From assembly GCF_019550915.1 (NCBI RefSeq), contig NZ_JAHWCI010000002.1:1-64000 (forward strand): a stretch of 64,000 nt of DNA. The letters are read 5' to 3'. Below the pieces are notes generated by a model. It was not told where the DNA came from, made no database searches, and worked only from the letters and a program-made list of their open reading frames with translations. Below, piece after piece: positions 24,055 through 32,879 of this stretch. Numbering within the stretch: the stretch's first letter is position 1; each line of letters starts with the position of its first letter. A program made the position numbers and the translations under genes. The DNA is from Mumia sp. zg.B17. GTDB taxonomy: Bacteria; Actinomycetota; Actinomycetes; Propionibacteriales; Nocardioidaceae.

Positions 24055-26607
24055 TCAGGCATCTGCCTCGGTGAGCGGGCCGACGTCGGTGACCTGCACC
24101 ACGGCCTCGCCCGCCTCGTCCGACGCGTCGAGGTGCACGGTCGCGAAGATCGCCCAGTCGCGGTCGCCCTCGGGGTCCTCGAGGATCTGACGGACGTGCC
24201 AGACACGGGTCTCCGCGCCCTCGGGGTCGGTGTCGACCACGAGCATCGCGGGACCACGGGCGTCCGGCCCGGTGCCGAGCGTGTCGTACTCGGCGAAGTA
24301 GTCGTCGATCGCCTCGTGCCACAGGTCGGCGGTCCAGCCGGCCGCGGCGTCCAGCGCCCCGAGGTCGTTCCAGCGTCGCAGCGCCATGAGCTCGACGCGG
24401 CGGAACAGCGCGTTGCGGACGAGCACCCGGAACGCCCGGTCGTTGGACGTCACCGGCGGCGGCGGTGCGTCCGGGTCGTGGGCGATCGTCACGTCGACCG
24501 AGCCGCCCCCACCGGCGGCGAGAGCCGCCCACTCGTCGAGCAGGCTGGAGTCGGTCTGGCGGACGACCTCGCCGAGCCAGTCGGTGATGTCGCGGAGCAC
24601 GTCGTCGCGGTACGTCTCCGGGACGGTGTGCACGAGCGTGCGGTACGCGTCGGCGAGATAGCGCAGGACCAGCCCTTCCGAGCGTGCGAGCTGGTAGCGG
24701 GAGACGTACTCGCTGAACGTCATCGAGGTCTCCCACATCTCGCGGACGACCGACTTCGGGCGCAGCTCGTGGTCGGCGACCCACGGATGACCCTTGCGAT
24801 AGGTCTCGTAGGCGGCCTCGAGCTCCTCCCGCAGCGGCTGGGGGTGCTCGACCTCCTCGAGCAGCTCCATCCGCTCCTCGTACTCGATGCCCTCGGCCTT
24901 CATCCCCGCCACGGCCTCGCCGCGGGCGGCCTTGCGCTGGGCGTTGATGATCGGGCGCGGGTCGTCGAGGATCGCCTCCACGACGGACACCACGTCGAGC
25001 GCATAGGTGTCGGAGTCGGGGTCGAGGATCTCCAGCGCGGCCACCCCGAACGGAGCGAGCGGCTGGTTGAGCGCGAAGTTCTCCTGGAGGTCGACGGTCA
25101 GCCGGACCGTACGGCCGTCGGCGTCGGGCTCGGCGAGCCGCTCGACGACCCCGCCGGCGACGAGGGCGCGATAGATCCCGATCGCGTCGTTGATCATGCG
25201 ACGCTGCTCGGCCCGGTCGGAGTGGTTGTCCTCGAGCAGGGCACGCATCGAGGCGAACGCGTCGCCGGGGCGTGCGACCACGTTGAGCACCATGGCGTGG
25301 CTGACCTTCATCCGCGAGGCGAGCGGCTCGGGCTCGCCCGTGGTCAGCTTGTCGAAGGTCCGCTCCGACCAGTTGACGAAGCCCTCCGGAGGCTTCTTGC
25401 GCTGGATCCGGCGCAGCTTCTTGGCGTCGTCACCGGCCTTGCGGACCATCTTGGCGTTCTCGACCTCGTGCTCGGGCGCCTGCACGACGACGCGGCCGAG
25501 CGTGTCGTAGCCGGCGCGGCCCGCACGCCCCGCGATCTGCTGGAACTCGCGCACCTGGAGGTGACGCTGGCGGACACCGTCGTACTTCGACAGGCCCGAG
25601 AACAAGACCGTCCTGATCGGGACGTTGATGCCGACGCCGAGGGTGTCGGTGCCGCACACGACCTTGAGCAGACCCTTCTGGGTGAGTCGCTCGACCAGCC
25701 GTCGATAGCGGGGCAGCATCCCGGCGTGGTGCACGCCGATGCCCATCCGCACCAGCCGCGAGAGCGTCTTGCCGAAGCCGGTCTGGAACCGGAACTCGCC
25801 GAGCTCCGCCGCGATGGCGTCCTTCTCGGCCCGCGTGGTCACGTTGATGCTCGACAGCGCCTGCGCACGCTCGATCGCCGACGCCTGCGTGAAGTGCACG
25901 ACGTAGATCGGCGACTGGCCGGTCGCGAGGAGCTCCTCGACGGTCTCGTGGACGGGCGTGGTGACGTACTCGTAGACGAGCGGCACCGGGCGGTCGGTCC
26001 CTGCGACCAGAGCCGTCGGGCGCCCGGTGCGCCGGGTGAGGTCCTCCTCGAACCGGGTCGTGTCGCCGAGCGTCGCGGACATCAGGAGGAACTGCGCGTC
26101 GGCCAGCTCGAGCAGCGGCACCTGCCACGCCCAGCCCCGGTCGGGCTCGGCGTAGAAGTGGAACTCGTCCATCACGACCAGGCCGACGTCGGCGGCACGA
26201 CCCTCCCGCAGGGCCTTGTTGGCGAGGATCTCCGCGGTCGCCGCGATGATCGGCGCCTGGCCGTTGACGGTGGCGTCGCCGGTCATCATCCCGACGTTGT
26301 CCGCGCCGAACATGTCGACGAGCGCGAAGAACTTCTCCGAGACCAGCGCCTTGATCGGCGCGGTGTAGAAGCTGCGCTCACCGCGGGCGAGGGCCGCGAA
26401 CTGGGCGCCCGCCGCTACGAGGCTCTTGCCCGATCCGGTCGGTGTGGCGAGGATGACGTTCGCGCCGGAGGCGAGCTCGAGGAGGGCGTCCTCCTGAGCC
26501 GGATAGAGCGAGAGGCCCTCGCCCTCCGCCCACGTGACGAACGCGTCGAGGACGACGTCGGCGTCGTCGGACTCCTCGGGCGCAGGGAGATGGTCGAGGA
26601 GGCGCAT
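24055..26607 (-). CDS. Ski2-like DEAD/DEAH-box RNA helicase with DUF3516
   Basis: 850-residue superfamily 2 helicase predicted to unwind RNA with ATP. Motifs in order: ATPTGSGKS (Walker A, about 56), TAPIKALVSEKF (motif Ia), VMDEFHFY (Walker B, about 145; DEFH instead of DEVH), LMSATLGD (about 175), GMLPRYRRLVERL, VVCGTDTLGVGIN and QIAGRAGRAG (motif VI, about 360). The C-terminal half from about 420 is the DUF3516-type region of actinobacterial helicases. ATG 26607 (MRLLDHLPAP) has a GGAGG six bases upstream. The open frame extends much further, but only as sequence antisense to the SGNH gene. The two genes are divergent. Confidence 0.93.
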   Translation of the reverse strand: MRLLDHLPAPEESDDADVVLDAFVTWAEGEGLSLYPAQEDALLELASGANVILATPTGSGKSLVAAGAQFAALARGERSFYTAPIKALVSEKFFALVDMFGADNVGMMTGDATVNGQAPIIAATAEILANKALREGRAADVGLVVMDEFHFYAEPDRGWAWQVPLLELADAQFLLMSATLGDTTRFEEDLTRRTGRPTALVAGTDRPVPLVYEYVTTPVHETVEELLATGQSPIYVVHFTQASAIERAQALSSINVTTRAEKDAIAAELGEFRFQTGFGKTLSRLVRMGIGVHHAGMLPRYRRLVERLTQKGLLKVVCGTDTLGVGINVPIRTVLFSGLSKYDGVRQRHLQVREFQQIAGRAGRAGYDTLGRVVVQAPEHEVENAKMVRKAGDDAKKLRRIQRKKPPEGFVNWSERTFDKLTTGEPEPLASRMKVSHAMVLNVVARPGDAFASMRALLEDNHSDRAEQRRMINDAIGIYRALVAGGVVERLAEPDADGRTVRLTVDLQENFALNQPLAPFGVAALEILDPDSDTYALDVVSVVEAILDDPRPIINAQRKAARGEAVAGMKAEGIEYEERMELLEEVEHPQPLREELEAAYETYRKGHPWVADHELRPKSVVREMWETSMTFSEYVSRYQLARSEGLVLRYLADAYRTLVHTVPETYRDDVLRDITDWLGEVVRQTDSSLLDEWAALAAGGGGSVDVTIAHDPDAPPPPVTSNDRAFRVLVRNALFRRVELMALRRWNDLGALDAAAGWTADLWHEAIDDYFAEYDTLGTGPDARGPAMLVVDTDPEGAETRVWHVRQILEDPEGDRDWAIFATVHLDASDEAGEAVVQVTDVGPLTEADA

Positions 26608-26694
26608 GATGCCTCCATCCTCCCACGCGGCTCCACCCGCCCGGGGGTTCGCAGATGCACGTCTGGCGCGACGGGCGGTGCAAGAATCGGACTC

Positions 26695-27465
26695 ATGGCC
26701 AGCGAACCCGTCTACCACCGCTACGTCGCTCTCGGCGACTCGTTCACCGAGGGCGTCGGCGACCCCGACAAGTCCCGGCCGAACGGTCTGCGCGGATGGG
26801 CCGACCGGGTCGCGGAGGTGCTCGCGACGAAGTCCGACTCCTTCGGCTACGCCAACCTCGCCGTGCGCGGCCGGCTCCTCAAGCCGATCATCGCCGAGCA
26901 GCTCGAGCCCGCCGTCCGGCTGTCGCCGGACCTCGTGACGATCTATGCCGGCGGCAACGACCTCCTGCGCCCCAAGGTCGACATCGACCTCCTCGGAGAC
27001 CTGTACGACGCCGCCATCGGCCGGCTCGCGGTCACCGGCACCCGGGTGGTGGTGTTCACCGCGTACGACCTCGGCTATGCGCCAGTGCTCGGCAAGCTTC
27101 GGGGACGGGTCGCGATCTACAACGAGATCGTGCGGGAGATCGCCGACAAGCACCGCGCGACCCTCGTCGACTTCTGGCGGTTCAGGGAGTACCGCGACGA
27201 CCGCTACTGGGACACCGACCGCCTCCACCTGTCGGCCCAGGGCCACCAGCAGATGGCGATCCACGTGCTGGACACCCTCGGCGTCTCCCACACGATCAAG
27301 AAGCCGCGGCTGACCACCGTGACCCCGCTGACCAAGAAGGCCAAGCGGGACGCCGACCTGCTGTGGGCCCGCGAGTTCGCCGTCCCGTGGGTGCAGCGCC
27401 GCATCAACGGCACCTCATCGGGCGACACCGTGAAGCCGAAGCGTCCGACGCTCGAGCGGATCTGA
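26695..27465 (+). CDS. SGNH/GDSL-family hydrolase
   Basis: 256-residue esterase/lipase-like enzyme of the SGNH fold. Block I is ALGDSFTEGVGDP with the nucleophile Ser near residue 15. Block II Gly lies in NLAVRGRLL, block III is YAGGNDLL (Asn near 86) and block V is DTDRLHLSAQGHQ with the catalytic Asp and His near 180. No signal peptide is present, so it is probably cytosolic. ATG 26695 has no Shine-Dalgarno; AAGAAT at 26682-26687, seven bases before it, fits a leaderless -10 element. The substrate is unknown. Confidence 0.9.
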   Translation: MASEPVYHRYVALGDSFTEGVGDPDKSRPNGLRGWADRVAEVLATKSDSFGYANLAVRGRLLKPIIAEQLEPAVRLSPDLVTIYAGGNDLLRPKVDIDLLGDLYDAAIGRLAVTGTRVVVFTAYDLGYAPVLGKLRGRVAIYNEIVREIADKHRATLVDFWRFREYRDDRYWDTDRLHLSAQGHQQMAIHVLDTLGVSHTIKKPRLTTVTPLTKKAKRDADLLWAREFAVPWVQRRINGTSSGDTVKPKRPTLERI

Positions 27466-27531
27466 GGCAGCCGCGGGGCCGACCTCGGCGACCCGCCGCG
27501 CCGGTGATCTGCACGAGGTGCCGACTCGTCG

Positions 27532-27537
27532 TAGTTT
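27532..27537 (+). promoter_or_regulatory. Probable -10 element of ggt (leaderless)
   Basis: TAGTTT ends six bases before the ATG at 27544, placing the predicted transcript start at or near the start codon. No ribosome site is visible. Confidence 0.4.
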
Positions 27538-27543
27538 CGCACC

Positions 27544-29373
27544 ATGGATGTGAGGCGCGTCACTGCAACCTTGTCCGTCGCTGCGCTGGGCGTGAGCCTG
27601 CTCGTCGGCACCAGCCCGGCCCAGGCCCACCGCCGACCGGCACCGCCGGTGACACCGACGCCCACCTCGTACGGGACCGGTGGCGCGGTCTCGTCGGTGG
27701 ACGCGACGGCCAGCAGAGTGGGACGCGACGTGCTCGCCCGCGGAGGCAACGCGGCTGACGCCGCTGTCGCCATGGCTGCGACGCTGGGGGTCACCGAGCC
27801 CTACAGCGCGGGCGTCGGGGGCGGTGGCTACTTCGTCTTCTACGACGCCAAGCGCCGCAAGGTGAGCACGATCGACGGGCGCGAGACCGCTCCGGCGGGC
27901 ATCACGCCCGACGCGTTCATCAATCCCGCGACCGGGCAGCCGTACCGCTTCTCGCCCGAGCTGGTCTCGTCCGGTGTCGCCGTCGGCGTGCCGGGCACGG
28001 TGGCCACCTGGGACGCGGCCCTCGAGCGGTTCGGGACGCGATCCCTCGCCCGCGCGCTCGCCCCGGCGATCGACGTCGCCGCCAAGGGCTTCCCCGTCGA
28101 CCAGACCTTCCGTAGCCAGACCCTCGACAACAAGGCGCGGTTCGCGGCGTTCCCGGACACCGCGAGGCTCTTCCTGCCCGGTGGTGACGCGCCGCAGGTC
28201 GGCACGACGTTCCGCAACCCCGACCTCGCGCGCACGTACGCCGAGATCGCCCGGCGCGGCCCTCGGGCGTTCTACCGCGGCGCGCTGGCCAGCGAGATCG
28301 CAGAGACGGTCCAGGCGCCGCCGAAGGACCCTGCCTCGACCCTGCCGGCCCCCGCCGGCTCGATGACCACGGCCGATCTCGCGACGTACCGGGTGCGGCA
28401 CCAGGCCCCGAGCAAGGTCGGCTACCGGGGCCACCAGGTCTTCTCGATGGCACCGTCGAGCTCGGGCGGCACCACCGTCGGGGAGGCGCTCAACATCCTC
28501 GAGAACTACCGGCTCCGCGCCGGCTCGGGGACGGCGCAGAGCCTGCACCTCTATCTGGAGGCCAGCGCCCACGCGTTCGCCGACCGCAACGCCTACGTCG
28601 GTGACCCCGCGTTCGTCGACGTCCCCACCTCGACGCTCCTGAGCCAGCGGTTCGCCGACTCGAGGGCCTGCCGCATCGACCCGCAGCAGGCCGCGGTGCG
28701 ACCTGTCGCGCCGGGAGCGCTCGACGGCCGCGGGTGCGGCGAGGCGGCACGTGCGGAGAAGCCCGACACCGAGAACGTGTCGACCACCCACCTGTCGGTC
28801 GTGGACCGCTGGGGCAACGCGGTGGCGTACACCCTCACGATCGAGCAGACCGGCGGATCGGGCATCACCGTGCCCGGCCGGGGGTTCCTGCTGAACAACG
28901 AGCTGACCGACTTCTCGACCGTCTACGACCCTGCCGACCCGAACAGGATCGAGCCCGGCAAGCGTCCGCGGTCCTCGATGGCGCCGACGATCGTGCTCGG
29001 CAAGGACGACAAGGTCAGGTACGTCCTCGGCTCACCGGGCGGCGCCACGATCATCACGACCGTGCTCCAGATCCTGATGAACCGCATCGACCTCGGCATG
29101 ACGCTGCCCGAGGCGGTCGCCGCCCCGCGCGCCTCCAGCCGCAACGCGGCGACGACGCCGGCGGAGCCTGCGTTCATCGAGGCGTACGGCGCCGCGCTCG
29201 CGCCGTACGGCCAGCGGCTCGTGCCGTCGGGTGACGCCTTCACCTCCGCGGCCGAGATCGGGGCCGCGGCGACGATCGAGGTCGGGCGGCGCGGCAGCAT
29301 GATCGCGGCGGCCGAGCCGGTGCGACGCGGTGGCGGCACCGGGCTGGTCGTTCGTCCTCAGCGTCGGTGGTGA
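27544..29373 (+). CDS. ggt: Gamma-glutamyltransferase, secreted proenzyme
   Basis: 609-residue Ntn-hydrolase that cleaves gamma-glutamyl bonds (for example in glutathione) and transfers the glutamyl group; it self-cleaves into large and small chains. A signal peptide is clear (residues 1-29, ending SPAQAHRR). The large chain has RGGNAADAAVAMAATLGVTEPYSAGVGGGGYF. Autocleavage is expected before the nucleophile Thr in ENVSTTHLSVVD (about 414), followed by GNAVAYTLTIEQ, FLLNNELTDF, RPRSSMAPTIV and GSPGGATIITTV. Length is typical. It likely acts outside the membrane. A strong hairpin follows the stop. Confidence 0.96.
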   Translation: MDVRRVTATLSVAALGVSLLVGTSPAQAHRRPAPPVTPTPTSYGTGGAVSSVDATASRVGRDVLARGGNAADAAVAMAATLGVTEPYSAGVGGGGYFVFYDAKRRKVSTIDGRETAPAGITPDAFINPATGQPYRFSPELVSSGVAVGVPGTVATWDAALERFGTRSLARALAPAIDVAAKGFPVDQTFRSQTLDNKARFAAFPDTARLFLPGGDAPQVGTTFRNPDLARTYAEIARRGPRAFYRGALASEIAETVQAPPKDPASTLPAPAGSMTTADLATYRVRHQAPSKVGYRGHQVFSMAPSSSGGTTVGEALNILENYRLRAGSGTAQSLHLYLEASAHAFADRNAYVGDPAFVDVPTSTLLSQRFADSRACRIDPQQAAVRPVAPGALDGRGCGEAARAEKPDTENVSTTHLSVVDRWGNAVAYTLTIEQTGGSGITVPGRGFLLNNELTDFSTVYDPADPNRIEPGKRPRSSMAPTIVLGKDDKVRYVLGSPGGATIITTVLQILMNRIDLGMTLPEAVAAPRASSRNAATTPAEPAFIEAYGAALAPYGQRLVPSGDAFTSAAEIGAAATIEVGRRGSMIAAAEPVRRGGGTGLVVRPQRRW

Positions 29374-29380
29374 CGCGGGA

Positions 29381-29410
29381 GGCCGTGCCCGGTCAACGCC
29401 GGGCACGGCC
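29381..29410 (+). terminator. Intrinsic terminator after ggt
   Basis: Perfect 12-bp stem GGCCGTGCCCGG / CCGGGCACGGCC with loop TCAACG, eight bases after the ggt stop. There is no U-tract, as is common in high-G+C actinobacteria. Confidence 0.75.
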
Positions 29411-29483
29411 CGCCCGCCGCTGTGGGCGGCACATGGGGTCGCACGCCGCTGTGGAGGAGTAGGGGAGCGTCCGTCGCGCCGCC

Positions 29484-29489
29484 TACCCT
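29484..29489 (+). promoter_or_regulatory. Probable -10 element of the SNF2 helicase gene (leaderless)
   Basis: TACCCT ends six bases before GTG 29496. The same hexamer stands seven bases before the start of the isochorismate synthase gene on the other strand (34187-34182). Confidence 0.4.
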
Positions 29490-29495
29490 GGACAG

Positions 29496-32400
29496 GTGCT
29501 GACTCTCGACGACCTCGCTGACGAGGGACTCCTGCGTCTGCACATGGACGAGAGCACCATCGAGCGCGGCCGCGCCTACGCGCGAGGCGGCTATGTCATC
29601 GACCTCGACGTGGCCCGCAACCGTGACGGCTACCTGCTCCAGAGCAGCGTCTCCGGCAGCGGAGCGGCGAGCTACCAGACGGTCGTCTCGGCACGCCTCG
29701 CCCCTGGACAGCCGGTCGAGCTCTACACGGCGTGCTCGTGCCCCGTCGCCCACCGCTGCAAGCACGCCGTCGCGACCGTGCTCGTCGCCCGCGACCGCGA
29801 GGCGGGCTCGCGAGAGCTCACGGCTCCCGAGACGGGCGCGGTGGCCGGCCCGAGCTGGGAGCGGGTCCTCGACGACCTCGTCGCCGACCTCGACGACGAC
29901 ACCTCGCCTGCCGAGCGGCGGCCCGTTCGCCCCGGTCAGGAGCTCGCGCTCCGTCTCGAGGTGGGACCGCGACGGCAGACCGAGTGGCGCTTCGGACACT
30001 CCACGACCGACGCCGTACGCCCGCCGCTGCGGCTGCGCCCGGTGACGCGGGGGCGCCGCGGCAGCTGGGTCAAGACCGGCGTGGGGTGGCGCGATCTCGT
30101 GGTCGCCGACCCTCGGGACGGACGGTTCGTCCCCGAGCACCTCGACGTGCTGCGCGCGATCCACGGCACCCACCGCGCCCGGTTCTCCTACGGATTCGGC
30201 TCCGAGGACACGCTGGCGCTCGCCGGACTCGGGGCGTCGCTGTGGCGCCTGCTGCGCGAGGCCACCGAGGTCGGTCTCCCGCTGGTCGCCTCCGGGTTCG
30301 CCGACGTACGCCTCGCGTCCCAGCCTGCACGACTGACGATGGACGCCCACGCCGACGGGGCCGGCGGGGCCGTCCTCGCCGTCGGTGCCGAGGTGGGTGG
30401 TCTGTGGGTGCCCGCCGAGGACGTGACGCTGCTCGGGTCCCCGGAGCACGGCGCTGCGCTGTGGGAGGGGACCGGTGAGGACGCCACGGTGGTCCTCGCA
30501 CCGCTCGACCGCGCACCGACGCCCGCGGTCAAGGAGCTCTTCGCGACCGGCCGGCAGGTCGTGGTGCCGCGCGACGGCATGGACGACCTCCTCCACACCT
30601 ACCTCCCTCGCGTCCGGCGGCTGGTCGACGTGACCTCCCGCGACGACTCGGTCGCGGTCCCCGAGCCCCCCGCGCCGCACCTCGTCCTCGCGCTCACCTG
30701 GACAGGCGGTCACGAGGCGCACCTGTCGTGGTCGTGGCACTACCGCAACCCGACGACCGGGCAGACCGTCCGGGTCTTCGCGCTCGACGAGGAGCCCGCC
30801 CCGTACGGCATGCGCGACCCCGACCTCGAGCGCGTCGCCCTCGACCGGCTCGTCCTCGACGAGGACGCGGCGACGTTGCTGCTGCGCGCCGGCGCCGCCG
30901 GCCCCACGCCCTACCCTCAGCTCGTCCTCCGCGAGATGGACGCCGTCCGGTTCGCGCAGGACGTGCTGCCCGGCCTGCGCACCAACCCCGCGTTCGAGAT
31001 CCAGGCCGACGGCCACCAGCCCGAGTTCCGGGAGGTCCTGGGCAAGCCCGAGATCCAGTTCACCACCGCCCCGGCACCCTCGGGCCGCACCGACTGGCTC
31101 GATCTCGAGGTCGCCGTCACGATCGGTGGCCGACAGGTGGGCCTCGCGACGGTGATCGAGGCGATCGCCACCGGCCAGGACAAGATCCTGCTGCACCAGA
31201 CCGAGCGCAAGGGCACCTACCTGTACGTCAGCGTCGACCATCCCGAGCTCGACGCGCTTGCCCGGATGATCGAGGACGCGCGCGCGATGAGCGACCGACG
31301 GCGTGACGCCGCGACGATGAGCGTCGCCACGCAGGCCTTCGACCTGTGGGACGAGCTGGACGAGATCGGGGTCGTCGACGTGCAGGCCGCGCGCTGGGTC
31401 GCGATGGCGCGCCGCCTCGTGGGTTCCGAGGGTGTCCCCGACGTCGCGGCGCCGACGGGCCTCAAGGCGACGCTCCGCCCCTACCAGCAGCACGGGTTCT
31501 CCTGGCTCGCGTTCCTCGCCGAGCACGAGCTCGGCGGGATCCTGGCCGACGACATGGGCCTCGGCAAGACCCTGCAGACGCTCGCCCTGATCACGCACCG
31601 CCGCGAGGTCGACCCCCAGGCGCCTCCGTTCCTCGTCGTCGCGCCGACCAGCGTCGTCGGCACCTGGGCCAACGAGGCCGCGGCGTTCGCGCCCGACCTC
31701 GTCGTCCGTACCGTCGGCGAGTCCACCGCTCGCCGCAAGGAGTCGCTGCGCGAAGTCGTCGAAGGGGCCGACGTCGTCGTCACGTCCTACACGCTGCTGC
31801 GCCTCGAGGCCGACGACTACGCCGCCCTCGACTGGGCGGGGCGCATCCTCGACGAGGCGCAGGCGGTCAAGAACCACCGGGGCAAGACCTACCAGGCCGT
31901 CCGCCGCGTCGACGCCCCGTTCTCGCTCGCCATCACCGGCACCCCTGTCGAGAACGACCTCATGGAGCTGTGGTCGCTGCTGTCGCTGACCGCGCCCGGG
32001 CTGTTCCCGCACCCCGCTCAGTTCGCGAAGGACATCGCCAACCCCATCGAGAAGGGTGACGACGGTGAGCTGCTGGCGCTGCTGCGTCGTCGCATCCGCC
32101 CGATCCTGTTGAGACGCACCAAGGACCTGGTGGCGGCCGACCTGCCGCCCAAGCAGGAGCAGGTCTTGGAGGTGACGTTGTCGGCCCGGCACCGCAAGGT
32201 CTACGACACCCACCTGCAGCGTGAGCGCCAGCGCATCCTGGGGCTCCTCGAGGAGGCGGGCGACGACGAGGTGGCGCTGCGACGGCACCGGATGACGATC
32301 TTCGCCGCGCTCACCAAGCTTCGTCAACTGAGCCTCGACCCGGGGCTGGTCGACCCGAGCTATGACGTGATCGGCTCCGCCAAGGTGGAGCTCCTCGTCG

Positions 32401-32879
32401 AGCACGTGCTCGAGCTGGCGGCAGAGGGCCACCGCGCACTGGTGTTCAGCCAGTTCACGACCTTCCTCCGGCGGGTCCAGGCCAGGCTCGAACGCGAGGG
32501 GATCGCGACGTCCTACCTCGACGGAAGCACGCGCGACCGGGCCGGGGCGATCGACGGGTTCAAGGCAGGCGACCAGCCGGTCTTCCTGATCAGTCTCAAG
32601 GCCGGGGGAGTCGGCCTGACGCTGACCGAGGCCGACTACGTGTTCGTCCTCGACCCCTGGTGGAACCCTGCCGTCGAGGCCCAGGCCGTCGACCGTGTGC
32701 ACCGGATCGGTCAGGAGTCGCCGGTGATGGTCTACCGGCTCGTGTCCGCGGGCACGATCGAGGAGAAGGTCGTCGAGCTGAAGTCCCGCAAGGCCGAGCT
32801 CGTCGCCAGCGTGCTCGACGAGGCGTCCTCGTCCTCCGGCGAGCTGAGCGCCGACGACCTCGCCGGACTGTTCTCCTAG
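29496..32879 (+). CDS. SWIM zinc-finger SNF2-family DNA helicase
   Basis: 1127-residue SNF2/Swi2 ATPase, probably moving along DNA or remodelling nucleoprotein; the cellular role in bacteria is mostly unknown. The N-terminus has a SWIM finger (CSCPVAHRCKH, about 80-92). The helicase begins near 650: ADDMGLGKTLQT (Walker A, about 686), VVAPTSVVGTW, DEAQAVKN (about 786), AITGTPVEN, LRRTKDLV, and in the second lobe VFSQFTTFLRR (about 984), SLKAGGVGLTLTEADYVF and DRVHRIGQ (about 1068). GTG 29496 is the likely start, preceded by TACCCT and no ribosome site. It converges on the isochorismate synthase gene and shares the CTAG at 32876-32879 for both stops. Confidence 0.94.
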   Translation: MLTLDDLADEGLLRLHMDESTIERGRAYARGGYVIDLDVARNRDGYLLQSSVSGSGAASYQTVVSARLAPGQPVELYTACSCPVAHRCKHAVATVLVARDREAGSRELTAPETGAVAGPSWERVLDDLVADLDDDTSPAERRPVRPGQELALRLEVGPRRQTEWRFGHSTTDAVRPPLRLRPVTRGRRGSWVKTGVGWRDLVVADPRDGRFVPEHLDVLRAIHGTHRARFSYGFGSEDTLALAGLGASLWRLLREATEVGLPLVASGFADVRLASQPARLTMDAHADGAGGAVLAVGAEVGGLWVPAEDVTLLGSPEHGAALWEGTGEDATVVLAPLDRAPTPAVKELFATGRQVVVPRDGMDDLLHTYLPRVRRLVDVTSRDDSVAVPEPPAPHLVLALTWTGGHEAHLSWSWHYRNPTTGQTVRVFALDEEPAPYGMRDPDLERVALDRLVLDEDAATLLLRAGAAGPTPYPQLVLREMDAVRFAQDVLPGLRTNPAFEIQADGHQPEFREVLGKPEIQFTTAPAPSGRTDWLDLEVAVTIGGRQVGLATVIEAIATGQDKILLHQTERKGTYLYVSVDHPELDALARMIEDARAMSDRRRDAATMSVATQAFDLWDELDEIGVVDVQAARWVAMARRLVGSEGVPDVAAPTGLKATLRPYQQHGFSWLAFLAEHELGGILADDMGLGKTLQTLALITHRREVDPQAPPFLVVAPTSVVGTWANEAAAFAPDLVVRTVGESTARRKESLREVVEGADVVVTSYTLLRLEADDYAALDWAGRILDEAQAVKNHRGKTYQAVRRVDAPFSLAITGTPVENDLMELWSLLSLTAPGLFPHPAQFAKDIANPIEKGDDGELLALLRRRIRPILLRRTKDLVAADLPPKQEQVLEVTLSARHRKVYDTHLQRERQRILGLLEEAGDDEVALRRHRMTIFAALTKLRQLSLDPGLVDPSYDVIGSAKVELLVEHVLELAAEGHRALVFSQFTTFLRRVQARLEREGIATSYLDGSTRDRAGAIDGFKAGDQPVFLISLKAGGVGLTLTEADYVFVLDPWWNPAVEAQAVDRVHRIGQESPVMVYRLVSAGTIEEKVVELKSRKAELVASVLDEASSSSGELSADDLAGLFS

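Noticed and set aside
29358-32702. Open frame of about 1100 codons antisense to the SNF2 helicase
   Set aside because: Antisense mirror of a gene with all SNF2 motifs; the product shows no motifs and skewed composition.
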